From Gonocerus acuteangulatus (lineage: Eukaryota; Arthropoda; Insecta; Hemiptera; Coreidae): a DNA stretch of 64,000 nucleotides. Each line of letters starts with the position of its first letter. Positions within the stretch are counted from its first letter, which is position 1. Location: assembly GCA_946811695.1 (NCBI GenBank), contig OX328132.1:92178814-92242813 (forward strand). The letters are read 5' to 3'. Positions 42,848 to 54,594 of the stretch are shown piece after piece. Made by a program: the position numbers and the translations under genes. Under the pieces are notes generated by a model. It worked only from the letters and a program-made list of their open reading frames with translations. It was not told where the DNA came from and searched no databases.

Positions 42848-45136
42848 GTTATAAATGAATATATATCTTTTGGTTAATATTATGATTTATTTGATACTGG
42901 TGACTCAACATCAGTTTTTTTTGTACTATATATAAACAAAATAAAATTTCGTTTAGAGCCTTCTGCTCAAATTCAGGAACATAAATATCTTTTAGGTCCA
43001 CCCGACAAACCTATATAATGTACTGTATAACATACAGTCTTCTGTTTCCTGCATGGCTACCGCGCATGTGTGAACGCCAGGGGACACTTTTTGTAACTTT
43101 TTTTTCAGTTTAGTCATCGCTAAAGCATATTTATGCTAATTATACTACATTTATTGATGTATATCGAAGTTACCATTATTTGGTTCCAGTACTCTTTAAT
43201 GGCATTAATATATTTACCTTCAGCTGAGTTACATAAAGCCAGGGCATGGCCTCTCTCGACTTGTACAGTAGTCAACCATACTCTGAGGGTTAATATAACC
43301 TTCCTTTCTGTTTAAAAATACAGTGGAACATGGATAATTCGATAATTCGAACTCGTCTTTAATTCAAACATTTTTCGCAGTCCCTAGAATTTAGGGCATA
43401 AACAATGTAAAAAAATTGTGGTTAATTCGAATAAAATTTTGGATAATTCGAATTTTTTACAAGTCTGTGCATCCAGTGGGAAGTGGGCCGAGAGGCAGTC
43501 GCTCTTAAATCTTGTGAAAATATTCTCCCCTCGGGTAAGATATGGATGTAGGGGTTCCCGGAACAAGAAGCGCGGCGGTCTCATATTCTAGTTCTTGTAC
43601 TCAAGGAGTTCTGCAAAGTGGTGGGTCGTGTGCACCTCCCTTCCAGGGGTTGTAGTTACATACACCATCCTGTCGTTTTATCCTAGAATTCCCTCCCACC
43701 ATCCCTCCCATCTTCATTTCTTATTCAGTTATAAGTCAGTCAGCGCCAATCTGTTGTATTGTTTTTGCCTTGAATTTCTGGTGTACAGTGCAGAGCAGTG
43801 AGTTGTCGATTTAAGATGTCGAAGCCTCGAAGTTGAATAGCTGCGATTAAAGAAATTGAAAAAGGAATAAAGAAAAAAAATTGAAATTACCAAGTACTTC
43901 GGAATTCCTCCTAACACTACCAACATACCTGAAAAATAAAGAAAAAATTCTTGCCCATGAAAATGACTTTTTTTTAAAACAATAGACTTTTATTTTTACT
44001 TTTTTGATAAATTATTTATTACTTATGCACGTAATCATCAATTCAAGAAATATTTGTTTTTCTTTAAATAAAATGTTTTGTTTTTTTAAATTAAAAACTG
44101 TCAAAATATGAAGTTCGATTTTTTAAGTCTTTATTTTCAAAAACTTTTGGAAATCGAATTTTGGATAATTCAAACTTTTTTATCGGCCCCTAGGGGTGCG
44201 AATTATCCAAGTTCTACTGTACATAGTGTTATAGTATTTTTTTTTTTTTTTTTTTTATTCATCATGCCAAGAAAGTGTGTGAATCATGTCTTCATGTCGC
44301 AGAAATGAAATTTCATGTCACTTTTGAAAGATTTCTATGAACTTTACTTTGGATATGAAGTTGGTGATTTTAGAATAAGCTGGCCTCCTGCTTACGACTG
44401 TTGAACAAATGGTATACCTCATGTGCCACCTGTAATTCCTAAGATTTGGGGGAACAAAGGATCATTGAGCTGGTTGTTATTATTGTTTAACAAATTTTTG
44501 AGGACTCATATCTAAAACAAAATATACATTAAAGTAACCAAACTTTCCATCTGCAATAAAATATGTCTTTCACAATGAGGAGTTCCCTTTACCAGTACAT
44601 TCAGGCATGACCTTGAGTGATGACTCAAATCTGACCTAGCTCAAACTGAAAATCCCTCAAACCCTATATATGTAGCCAGGAACTTTTCACTAGAACCTTA
44701 CTATATCTTATTGACCTAAGATTTAAACCTGTCTAAACAGCAAGGTGAAGTTTTAACTTCCTGGCTCGAAGGCTGATATGTACTCTAGAAAGATGTAAGA
44801 ATATGTGGTTATCATTGTTGCCTTAGGGATTTAAAATGATGACTTCTCTGATGAAAATGGTATAGTATTTTTTAATGATATTTGCTCTGTTTTGGAAACT
44901 CTTTTAATCTTAAAGAAAAAAAAATATAATTTTTTAAGACAAGTGATAATAATTGGCTGATTTATATAAAATTGAAAGTGACAATTTAATTTATTTGTAC
45001 ATCTAAAAATTGTATGAGCCTCAGGGATTTATCATTACTTACTAGGGTATATTTAAAAAGTAATCATTTTATTCATGCCAGCATAAGTTAATTATTCCTG
45101 GTCTCACATAATTTAAAAATATTTCTATGTTTCCAG
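42848..45136 (+). other. NDUFS4 intron (2,289 bp)
   Basis: GT at 42848, AG at 45135-45136 after CTATGTTTCC. It contains a Tigger/pogo remnant at 43321-44219. Confidence 0.85.
43321..44219 (+). mobile_element. Tigger/pogo-type transposon remnant in NDUFS4 intron
   Basis: The ends CAGTGGAACATGGATAATTCG and ...GAATTATCCAAGTTCTACTG are inverted repeats flanked by TA (43319-43320, 44220-44221), as in Tigger/jerky-type pogo elements. A 43815-43975 remnant on the + strand starts MSKPRS, then with stops and frame changes AAIKEIEKGIKKK and KYFGIPP, matching the N-terminal CENP-B-like helix-turn-helix. The DDE domain is deleted. Confidence 0.88.
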
Positions 45137-45312
45137 GAAGTCATTAGTGCTATTTCTGGAGTTCCAGAAGAGCATATCAAAGGTCGTCGGGTAAAGATTG
45201 CCATGTTCACTAAGAATGCAATGCAGTCAGGTACCGACAATACCCATTCCTGGGTAATGGAATTCGACACTAGGGAAAGATGGGAAAATCCATTAATGGG
45301 ATGGTCATCAAG
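45137..45312 (+). CDS. NDUFS4: NDUFS4 exon (conserved core)
   Basis: 176 bases, 58 codons plus 2. It reads [35 protein letters not shown], then [24 protein letters not shown], NxMQSG and the [14 protein letters not shown] block are the most conserved features of the NDUFS4 family (ETC complex I subunit domain). The exon follows TTTCCAG and ends AG before a perfect donor GTAAGTATT. The final Ser codon is split with the next exon. Confidence 0.97.
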
Positions 45313-45499
45313 GTAAGTATTACTGCATTCACTGACCCCAAAACATTAAAATTTTCTGAGCGGTCAACTCTGTCCTTTAAATGTATCTGTATTTCATCAT
45401 TTTATAGATAACTTTTAAATTATAGGGAAAAATAAACTTTTCTTAAAAGTTTAAAATTTATTCATACAGATTAAACATAATTGGCTCCATTGCGATTAA

Positions 45500-46178
45500 C
45501 CCTTAGCTTACGGCGGGTAGTGCGGGCTGGCTGATCCTGTAGTACGGCAATCAGTCTAGCTGGCCTGGTCCTAGTTACAAAGCTATTCTGGCTCTCCTCT
45601 ATACGAGCGTGAAAACATACATATAATTTCCTCCCTTAACATTCCTACTCGTAGGAAAACTTTATTTTATTATTCATTTACGTTTTCTTTTAGCTCTAAA
45701 TATTTACGTTGATATAATTATATAACATTACGTAATCAGATGCTCCAATAAATATTTTTTATAGTCTATACTTTTTAGTAAGAAAAATATTATTTTTTTA
45801 TGATGTAGGTACTAATCAATGACCCTAAATAAATAGCCTCTTTTTTATTAAAACAAAGAAAAATCCATCCTCCTTTTTGATTTGGATCTAACACTGGCAA
45901 TGTTAATTGTTACGAGCCCGACCCAGGTATCCATAATCCGTAGCTCTCTTGACAAAATAATTTTTGTCAAGAGAGCTACGGACGGATTTTTTACACTAGT
46001 GGTGAAAGAAATAGCTAAAGCTGTCCTCAGTCCTTGTAATAGCCCCAAAGTCAAACTCCATGAAAAGATAGACGTAGAGAGCCGGTAAACGAGAGAGGAG
46101 GGTCGGACTGCTGTACAAGTCCTTCGTTCCAGGGGCACGGCAAACTTTGACTTATTGAAGTCTTTAGTAAGGAAAGGG
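45500..46178. mobile_element. Possible piggyBac-like MITE in NDUFS4 intron
   Basis: TTAA flanks (45496-45499, 46179-46182) adjoin CCCTTAGCTTAC at the left and the inverse of CCCTTTCCTTAC at the right (10 of 12 positions). TTAA targets and CCC ends are piggyBac traits. Its right flank continues into mariner-like sequence. Confidence 0.5.
45938..45981. repeat. Perfect 20-bp hairpin
   Basis: CCGTAGCTCTCTTGACAAAA and its exact inverse, separated by TAAT. Confidence 0.95.
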
Positions 46179-46182
46179 TTAA

Positions 46183-46500
46183 TCTTTCACAGCGGCTTAA
46201 AAGATCTATTATTCCGGTTTGGTTTTGTGGAAGTAACTCAAAATGTATATACTCCGTCCAGTCCCACCAACTGCATAGCATAATCTTCTTTGGATGCAAG
46301 CCGGCCTATGGCTGTGCAGTTCCAGGCATTTCAAATATTTTTCCTGGCTAGCGTTTTCATACAGAATCCACTTTTATCACCAGTCACTATTCCCTTCATT
46401 AACAGGATCCTGCAGCTCTTTTAAATAAGGCATTACGCTTAGAAATTTGTCCCATAAGCTGATCTCGTGGAAAACCCTAACATCATAACAACTGCCTTCT
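46183..46500 (-). pseudogene. Mariner transposase fragment
   Basis: Minus-strand pieces in changing frames: ISLWDKFLSVMPYLKELQDP, KWILYENA, then HPKKIMLCSWWDWTEYIHFE and LLPQNQTGIIDLLSRCERL. These match mariner transposases around the first catalytic Asp block (VTGDEKW) and the conserved KKVMLCVWWDxxGVIxFELL segment. The GDEK Asp position is disrupted by stops. Dead. Confidence 0.8.
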
Positions 46501-47704
46501 TCAGAAACGGTGGAATTTAATTTTTTTTTTTTTTTTTTTTAATGTACTTATAGGAAAGTAAAGTAGAAATAAAAACTTATGCATAAGTGAGAGAGTACAG
46601 TAATATACCAAGAAAATAAAAATATACTACAGACATAAAAATGTACTACGTATGTAGAAATATATTACACAAATATACTACAAAGGCTGTCCTTTGGCCT
46701 TACAATATACTACAAAGGCTGGGTCCTTGTGGTCCTTGTGGGACTGATATGATTAATTAAATTTTTGTATTAATATTTCATTGGTAAAAAAACATTTTGG
46801 ACCGGATGTGGGTAAATGTTCACAAATGTAATCTTTAAGAGAGTTTCTACACTTCACCATGAACTTGAGGCCGACCCTAACAATTTTTATTATTATTATC
46901 CAATGATGCCATCCAGGAATTATTACATTCTGGAGGCAATGCACCTTGAATTTTATCTCTTGTCCTTCATATCCGAAGAAAGCGTATGAGAATGAATGGC
47001 ATTGATTAATTTGTCGGAGTGATGATTCATTTTCTGCGTATAATGTACAAAAGAGAAAAAAATTAGAACGAGGGTGAAGCAGTTAATTAAAATAACTAAT
47101 ATTGATATTTTTTATCTACATAGTCACAACGGAGTCTCAGCAAGAACTGAACGGAAATGACAAGGGAAATAGAATACTTCCTTAATACTAGTGAAATAAA
47201 ACAGGAAAGAAATCTGAAGTGAAAAACAATGCAGCATAAAATACTAGTGGTTTCTTTCATCAGTATGATAGTACAATGATTTAATAGTATGATAGTACAA
47301 TGATTTAATAAATTTAAACTCTGACATTACTGTTTATCATTTTAACCCATTAGTGCCCAGCGGGCTATTAGAGGCACAGCTCACAAGGCCTCACAATTCT
47401 GGGAATTCCTGTCTAGTAATGGACTTTGACCAATCATCTTTGTTATTGTTTACTAGTTTAGACATACACCATGACTAGGATTGAGTTAGTTTGGTCCCAG
47501 ACACCTCCCAGTCCTGTGAATGTGCTTTTAAAAATGATTGAAAATTTCAATGTCGAGGAACTCCACAGCTTATTGGTGTAAGTACACTAAAATACAAAAC
47601 TAGATATCCTTTTGTGGTTTGTTTTTCTTCGAGATAGTCACAAAGTATTTAGAAGTAAATAAATGTGTAAATATTCTAGTGCAACTCTAGGAAATATGTG
47701 TTAC
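46501..47704. other. Intron sequence, unassigned
   Basis: Includes a T run (46520-46540), a small direct repeat (ACAATATACTACAAAGGCTG near 46660-46720) and TTAACCCATTAGTGCCCAGC at 47343, which looks like an isolated piggyBac-type end. Confidence 0.4.
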
Positions 47705-48675
47705 ATTGAGGCTTTCCCTTATTATCACACTGCGCAGTTAGTGACATTTTCGAACGAATTTAGCAACTTTCATGCCGCCTAATGAAGCTACATTTCGACT
47801 ATTAAATTTTGTTGTATCGAAAAAATCGTTATGCTTACTTCATATGCTTCTTGCAAGCACTCAGCAAATTGGCCTAGAGAAAGAAATGAAACCATTTTTA
47901 AGGCGATAGCTTTAAACGTTTTCAAGAAAAATGGAAAAATAGTTGTTAAATGAAGTTTTTGGTTAGGGTACTTAGAATCATGGGTTTCAGATGAAACATT
48001 CTCTGCTTCCTTGAAATTCATATGAACAAGGATTCGGTTACATTTGGAAATAAGGAAGGATAAGAATAAAAGATTTTATTAATAGACTTGAAAAGTTTTG
48101 GGAACTTCGTATATTTGTTTGTTTGTTTAATTGTGTTTTAGGGCAAAAAACTACGTGGTTATCATTGCCTTAAAACACAAATATGACAATATTTTCCTTA
48201 ATATCTTGAAAACGGTTAGGAAATCGTGGTAAGAAGGTGACCATTCAATGGGTTACTAAATTTTCTACAACAAAAGTTCTTAAGCAATTTTCGATTAGGC
48301 GATGTCAATAGGAGAAATAAGTACTTAAAACATAAAACATGTTTGTTTTGTTCTTTTGAACGGGGTTTTATATTTGTTTAGCTCACTTTTTAATTGGTTG
48401 TTTTTTTTTTGTTTTTTTTAATTGCATTTATTTGTAGAATTAGTATTATAGTAGAAGAACAGAAGAAAATGTGAAACATTTTGATATTTTTCAATGCATT
48501 GACCAGTGAGATAAGTATATCTAGAAGAGGTGTGGGACCCGGCAAGGTAAGGCCATAAAATCATTTCAAGAAAGGTCGACTCAAAATAATAACTGTTTCT
48601 ATTTTAATTTTTCCAAATGAGACTAGGGATAAGAACGGAACCTCGCTATGACGACGCAGTTTCTGCGAGTTGGAC
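47705..48675 (+). repeat. Repeat family A copy in NDUFS4 intron
   Basis: ATGAAACCATTTTTAAGGCG (47889), GGCGATGTCAATAGGAGAAA (48299), then GACTAGGGATAAGAACGGAA (48612) and CGCAGTTTCTGCGAGTTGG, in the family order. A small insertion near 48120-48190 holds a CAAAAAACTACGTGG hairpin. Confidence 0.75.
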
Positions 48676-48821
48676 TTTTTATTGTTCCAGAGGAGTAAAT
48701 CTTGTAGGTAATGGATTACATAAGTGATCTATTGAAAACCCAATAATCGAACCCATAACTCGCCTGGACTTTGAGTCTCCCCAGGTCACGACTGAAACTG
48801 TCCATCTGCTTGCTTATTTAA

Positions 48822-49123
48822 CACGTTTGGGCCCAGTGTTGTGGCATGTGCGTCAGTTTGGGACCTCATTACGTTATTCCCGGTTAGGGTTGCAGGTCTA
48901 GTATCGTATGATACTAAATCCGCCCAAAAAATTCCTTCAGCGGGCCCACTGTTTTGGCGTATTTGACACTTAACTAAACTGTAATTAATCCACTAAAAGT
49001 ACATCATTCCAAAATTTTCTTCACTTATTTATTTATTTTTATATACGTTTGCCCAAATAAATAAATAAAAGGAATACTTCGGCCCTGATGGACATTTTTT
49101 TTAAGGCATTGGTCCTGAAAGGG
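48822..49123. mobile_element. piggyBac-like MITE, 302 bp
   Basis: Flanked by TTAA (48818-48821, 49124-49127). Left end CACGTTTGGGCCCAGTG and right-end inverse CCCTTTCAGGACCAATG are imperfect inverted repeats. The central block (CCCACTGTTTTGGCG, TAATTAATCCACTAAAAGTA) recurs at 62580-62940. Confidence 0.65.
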
Positions 49124-49406
49124 TTAAGTTATATAAACCACTCTGTGGTCAATGTTTTAGGTTTTTTTGACAGAGACTGGAATAACATGGCTTACATCCT
49201 ACGCTGGAAGGATAAATTTTAAGTTGAGGATTTATAAATTGTTGAAACCTTTTAATTTGAAATCTTTTGTTTATCTTCTACTTAAAAATAATAAATCCTC
49301 TATTTATTATTATTATACACTTACAAATACATTAAAATTACATCAAATACAAGTATTGTTCATTTAATTTTTGTCCATATTAATGTTTTTTTCTATTATT
49401 TTACAG

Positions 49407-49584
49407 TGGCGATCCATTATCAAATATGCAGATTCAATTTGCAACTAAAGAAGATGCTATTGATTTCTGTGATAAAAATGGCTGGGAATGGTTTGTGGAA
49501 CCAGAAAACCAGAAGCCTCCACGTGTAAAGAACTATGGCTTCAACTTTTCATGGAACAGAAGAACTAGAGTTTCTACAAAGTAG
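49407..49584 (+). CDS. NDUFS4: NDUFS4 terminal exon
   Basis: 1 base, 58 codons and stop TAG (49582-49584). It reads GDPLSNMQIQFATKEDAIDF, CDKNGWEWFVEP, then KNYGFNFSWNRRTRVSTK. GDPLSNM, the KEDA helix, KNGW and the C-terminal YGxNFSWNKRTRVSTK are family hallmarks; the last nine residues include the RVS site known to be phosphorylated in mammals. Preceded by TTTTACAG. Together the three exons give about 164 residues, the full mature protein. Confidence 0.97.
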
Positions 49585-49615
49585 ACTTACCTGTTACTTT
49601 CTTACTGTAGCATTG

Positions 49616-49621
49616 AATAAA
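49616..49621 (+). promoter_or_regulatory. NDUFS4 polyadenylation signal AATAAA
   Basis: Lies 31 bases after the stop codon. Confidence 0.75.
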
Positions 49622-50384
49622 TAGGAGATAGCCTATGAGTAAAAATTATAAATATGATTTTGAATTTATAATTTTACCAGTTTTTTTTCTCTCTCCAATA
49701 CTACACTGTGATGTAGGTTAACAAATACACATAACTCAAGGCATAAGATTATTTCTATTTTAAGGAATTTCCCCCAAAGTTTTCAATTAATCCAGAACAT
49801 TCTATTTTATTTTCTGAAATGTTTTGGAAACATTAAACTGGTTTCTATTATAAATAAATGTGTTCTTCTAATTTTTTTTTTTTTTTAATCCTTATGATCT
49901 ATCACATAATGTATTCCTTTGCTCCGTTCTTCTCTTCTAAGTAATTTAGGTGACTGGATCTGAAATATTTAATTCAATTACTACAATGCCTGGAAATAGT
50001 TTTCTTCCTTTCATATTAAGAAGACCGATGGCATTTTTTGTATTGTAAAAAATATTAAATTTTAATATACCAAGCTCAAAATCAAATGTACAAAATAGAG
50101 ATAAATATTTTAACCCCTTCACTGTAGAGCCAGTTAAGCAAAAATGGATTCTGGGGAAAAACATAAAAATGGTTATTATAGGTTTCATTTAATTTAATAG
50201 AATAATACAAATGTATCAAATTTATTACAGGTGTGAGATGACTCACATTAGCAAGTGAATCCTACTTACAGAAACATTTAAATTTTTTTAAAACTTTATA
50301 GGGCACATGAAGATTTAAATGAGGAAAATGAATTTTAAAAAAATATCAAAAATAATTTTTCGCATCATAATGGAGTAATTTTAG
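49622..50384. other. Spacer downstream of NDUFS4
   Basis: AT-rich, nothing recognised. Confidence 0.45.
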
Positions 50385-50512
50385 CACTTTCCTCCGAAGG
50401 AAAGTAGCTATTGAGGTTGCACTCATCTACGGAATTATTGAAAAATTTCTTCGGGTCTTTATCGATCCTACCTGAGACACCGAAAATGACCCCCGTTCAA
50501 ATTTATATATAT
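50385..50512 (-). repeat. Repeat family A, end fragment
   Basis: Inverse of the 31608 and 36110 fragments; ends in a short TA run at the border of the next element. Confidence 0.8.
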
Positions 50513-50513
50513 A

Positions 50514-51306
50514 GGGGAAGGTGTTGTACCTCTGACCATATCGTACCTTTGACCACCGAGGCTGAGGCGGCATGTTGCAACTTCTTATAAATTTTGGTGT
50601 AATTAGTGTTTAGCTCCTTCACTGGAGGAATTGTGTAACCTTCTTTGGATTATTCAAATCAAAGAGGATTCTTGCAAAAAATACTTATCCATTTCTATCA
50701 TAAAAATGTAAGTTATTTGTTGATGACGTTTTGCCTCATAATATTTTTTGTATTATGTCTTTTTAGATGGAAATCACTTGACAAAGTAGCTATTACAATA
50801 AGAAATATGGTGTAGCTTCTGAAATTGATTTATCTTAACCCTAACATTTTTAGCATGCTTTTTAATGTGCACTACCAGGGTGTTGTACCTCTGACCACGA
50901 TTAGTTTGTTCCTTTGACCAGGTCAAAGGTACAACACACCTGAGTAATTTTTTCATAATTAATCTTTTATGTTCTTCTGCAACAACTTTTTAAAAAATAA
51001 TTAATATTGGTTGCTTCAATTGTTCAATGAATTAAAAGAATAATAAATAAAATAAGTTCTAACTGACTTTATCAATCCTCAGTGTAGCAGTTCAAACCCA
51101 TCACGCCTTATTGTTTCACTTGATGTTGTAAGACCTCATCGAAAAGTGCTGGCAAGGAAAATGTTGTATAGGGGCCGGCGTAAAGGGTAACCTCGTATCC
51201 TGACAGATATTCCTGAAAAGCTAATTATTCAAGGTGAAAAGAAAAACGAAAGTACCACCCTAAACGTAAGAAACTACATACAAATAAAACCCTTCCTAAA
51301 TAAAAA
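50514..51306 (+). mobile_element. pogo-type transposon, copy 2 (3' truncated)
   Basis: Begins GGGGAAGGTGTTGTACC after TA, and is ~90% like 54414-55340 by eye. It has an extra 22-bp duplication inside the left end (GTACCTCTGACCA..ATCGTACCTTTGACCACC). It is cut near 51306, where repeat family A starts. Confidence 0.85.
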
Positions 51307-51307
51307 A

Positions 51308-52500
51308 GTCCGACTCGCAGGAACTGCATCATCTTAGTGCGGTTCCTTTCTTATTCCTAGTATCATTTGGAAAGAATGAAATAGAAACACTTATTATTTT
51401 GGTCCGATCTTTCTTCAAATGTTTTATGACCGGTGACAAAGGGCATACCCTTTTACCTGGAACACCCTAAAGGGGGTCTCCCGTGGTTTAGTGGCTAGCG
51501 CGCTAGATTCATAAGCGGGAGATGGTGGGTTTGATCCCCACCGGCAACAGGAATTTTCTCATCTCAGGGCTCGCTGAGAAAATTCCTGGATGTCAGCGCT
51601 AATGGCCAAGATTTGCCGATGCGCTGTTAAAAAAAAATGTTAATGGATGGCAATAATAGCTTAGTAGAATAGGGTCGGGGGAGATCCATTCCCCTAAAGC
51701 TGGCTTGGGCAGGCTCCACTGCTACAGACATGACATTTTTATTTCATTGTTCTATGTATTCAAAAATATCAAAATGTTTCTAATTTCTAAATGTTTCTAA
51801 AAAGAAATACAATTTAAAACAACCAATTAAAAAGTGAGCTAAACAACTACAAAAACCCGTTCAAAAGAACAAAACAAACATATTTAAAGTTGTAAACACT
51901 GTTTTCTTCAATTGACATCGACTAATCGAAAACTTCTCAGGATATTAATTATAGAGAATTTAGTAAGCTTTCGAATAGTTTCTATCCACTTACCACGATT
52001 TCCCAACTGTTTTCCATATATTAAGGAAAATATACGAAGTTCCCAAAACTTTTCATGTCTCTTAATAAAATATTTTATTCTAATTCTTCCTTAACTCGAA
52101 ACGTAACCAAAATTTACACATCTTTGTATGTATGAATTTCAAACATACAGAATATATTTTAACCAAATCCCATGATTTTAAGTACCCAAACCAAAAACGT
52201 TATTCAACAACTATTTTTCCCATTTTCTCGAAAATGGTTAAAGCTATCGCCTTAAAAATGGTTTCATTCGTTTTCTTAGGCCAAGAAGCCAATTTCGCGC
52301 AACATTTGCTCCATAAACCATGTTCCAGTGGGCGGATTCTGCTGGTTAACGAACTTGACCTTTCAAATTAGAAGAACGATTTTTGTACAAAATTTCATCA
52401 AAATCGGACCATTTTTGAACTGTCAGGGCCATGATCAGACAAATATATATATATATATACAAATTTGAACCACCGTAATTTTTGTTCTCTAGGGGTTCTA
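51308..52500 (-). repeat. Repeat family A, long inverted copy
   Basis: The + strand starts AGTCCGACTCGCAGGAACTGC and ends CAAATTTGAACCACCG; all family landmarks are present inverted. A SINE is inserted at 51474-51638. Open frames here are not coding. Confidence 0.8.
51474..51638 (+). mobile_element. SINE family 1, full length
   Basis: A box TGGTTTAGTGGCTAGCGC, B box GGTTTGATCCCC, body GAATTTTCTCATCTCAGGGC ... AGCGCTAATGGCC ... GATGCGCTG and A tail. Youngest-looking copy of the family here. Confidence 0.9.
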
Positions 52501-52609
52501 TGTATACCCTGTATACAACAAAACTATGGAAGGAAATTAATTACAAAATTAATAATTGAAACAGCTGCTCTTAAAAAATGCAAAAGTGTAGAACAATTTG
52601 TTTTTATTT

Positions 52610-52715
52610 TATTTATCTATGTAGGTTATTCTAAGCAAATTATTCAGGAATGTACTCGACACTACCCAATTCTGAGGAAAGTGCTTAGTTATGCAGCTCC
52701 TGCATGACAGGCTTT
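52610..52715 (-). repeat. Repeat family B fragment
   Basis: Inverse of the family B start: GAGGAAAGTGCTTAGTTATG and AGCTCCTGCATGAC. Confidence 0.75.
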
Positions 52716-53241
52716 TAAATTAATTCATATTGAAATTACAAAAATTACTATATTATTACTTAAATGCTCACAAATAAATAATTAATATCTTCTTTTCCTA
52801 GGAAAGGGAATTTTGAAAATATGTTCATTTTTACCTCACAATTATATGTTTTTCCAGTTTCTATCATCTTCTCTGTCTGCAGGGATATTTTCTGAAGACA
52901 ACTGGAATATGCAGTCTCCCTATAAATTCCCAAACTGTTCCCAAGTAATTTTCAAAGGCATGATCTAACTCAGAGAAATAAGTGCTAAGTTTTTTTTTTG
53001 TTGTTTTAATAATTGCTTTTAGCGTTAAAATAAATTTGTTAGTAAAACAAACATGTAAAATGATAAGCAATTTTTGTTTTAGTAATAAAGCTGTTGAAGA
53101 GGCAATCAGTAATTTCCACTACTCTTAGTTCTCTCATGTGCATTGTGGTGCATAAAATCTCACTATCCTCCAAGATTTCATTGGAGTGGGTGTTTAAATA
53201 TTCCACAGAATATTAACTGTATCTATTCCAAGCTTTCCAAA
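52716..53241. other. Unassigned spacer
   Basis: No feature recognised. Confidence 0.4.
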
Positions 53242-53288
53242 TGACACTATGTATAAGATGTTATGGAAACATCTTATACCTAGTGTCA
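53242..53288. repeat. 21-bp hairpin with one mismatch
   Basis: TGACACTATGTATAAGATG and its inverse around a short loop; looser pairing continues outward. Confidence 0.85.
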
Positions 53289-53305
53289 ATGTGGAATGTT
53301 ATTAC

Positions 53306-54105
53306 TAGAGCCCGGAAGTTAGGCATTTATTTTTGGTTAAAATAGGCAGGCAAAAAGGCACTTTAAATACTGAAAATAGGCAGTACTGTAATTAAAATAG
53401 GCATTTAATAGGAGTAAAATCAAAGAGGAATCTTACTCATTATTAATGAAAATATGTATTTTAAATACTCATTCATTTCTTTATTATCAATTTATCACAG
53501 AGTTAGTGTACTTACTCTTACTTTCCTTTGTTACAAGCAACAACAAGATGCTTTTTCAAAGTATCAAATGTCATAGACCTACTCAGAAAAAAATGTTTTT
53601 CATCATGGAAAAACTTCCTCTGCATTATCTTATCATTTCGAAATCCGGAATACCAGGTAACTACACCATTGTCACAGCAAAAGAGGTGTGAGTGTCACAG
53701 CAAAAGGGGTGTGAGTGTCACAGCAAAAGGGGTGTGAGGAGGGAGACTTACTTCTCTCATCCTCTCTCTTTCCTGCTATTCATTATGCTTGTGCATTCCT
53801 TCTACTAAGGAAGGTTCTGTTATTTTTAACCCTTCAATTCCATCCATGGATTGGGAAAATAAGCTTTCGAATAGATATTTGTGACGGCAATATGAAATTT
53901 AATTTGTGCAACCTTTTTTGTTTTCGATGAACAGTTGTTTTTAAAATGTTTAAATCACAGAAAAAAAATTGCATAACAAGCAAAAAAGGCAAAATAAAAA
54001 TTGTCTCTACACTTCCTAAATGCACGAAAACATATTTATTTCTATCTGATTCTTCAATATATCCATTCAGATAAAAAAGGCATTTTGCCTAACTTCCGGG
54101 CTCTA
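53306..54105. mobile_element. hAT-type MITE, 800 bp
   Basis: Ends TAGAGCCCGGAAGTTAGGCA and the exact inverse. The flanks GTTATTAC (53298-53305) and GTTATGAC (54106-54113) match in 7 of 8. Repeated AATAGGCA/AAAAGGCA motifs near both ends are typical hAT subterminal repeats. Non-coding. Confidence 0.88.
53672..53738 (+). repeat. 23-bp tandem repeat, 3 copies
   Basis: TGTCACAGCAAAAGRGGTGT repeated inside the hAT MITE. Confidence 0.85.
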
Positions 54106-54357
54106 GTTATGACGCATTTCCTGCTAGTCGGACTGTTAAACTTATGTTCCATCTTGAGCATATCCTTTTGTGTTTTTTGTAAAATTCCATACACATTTGT
54201 GCCTTTTGTATGGAGCCAGCCCAATAATGAAAAGCTGTTGTACCAATTATTCACAAATACCATACGCCGTTTTTCCAAATATTGGAAAAAGTATTGTAGT
54301 AACTACTTTTTCCAAATATTGAAAAAAGTATTGTAGTCACTACAGTCCCTAATGTGC

Positions 54358-54367
<10 letters not shown>

Positions 54368-54413
<46 letters not shown>
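54368..54413. repeat. (TA)n at the left edge of the pogo element
   Basis: Preceded by (CA)n; the transposon begins directly after the last TA. Confidence 0.95.
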
Positions 54414-54416
<3 letters not shown>

Positions 54417-54594
54417 GAAGGTGTTGTACCTTTGACCACCGAGGCTGTGGCGGCTTGTAGCAACATTTTATAAATTTTGGTGTAATTAGTGTTTAGCTCC
54501 TTCACAAGAGGGCTTGTGTAACCTACTTTGGATTATTCAAGTCAAAAAGGATTCTTGCAAAAAATAGTTATCCATTTCTATCATAAAAATGTTA

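Larger units (their letters stand above)
45313..49406 (+). other. NDUFS4 intron (4,094 bp)
   Basis: GTAAGT at 45313, TTTTACAG at 49399-49406. Holds piggyBac-like MITEs, a mariner remnant and a copy of repeat family A. Confidence 0.9.

Noticed and set aside
51474..51545. A tRNA gene on the plus strand
   Set aside because: Same reason: it is the head of a SINE with further copies in the window; no cloverleaf acceptor stem closes.
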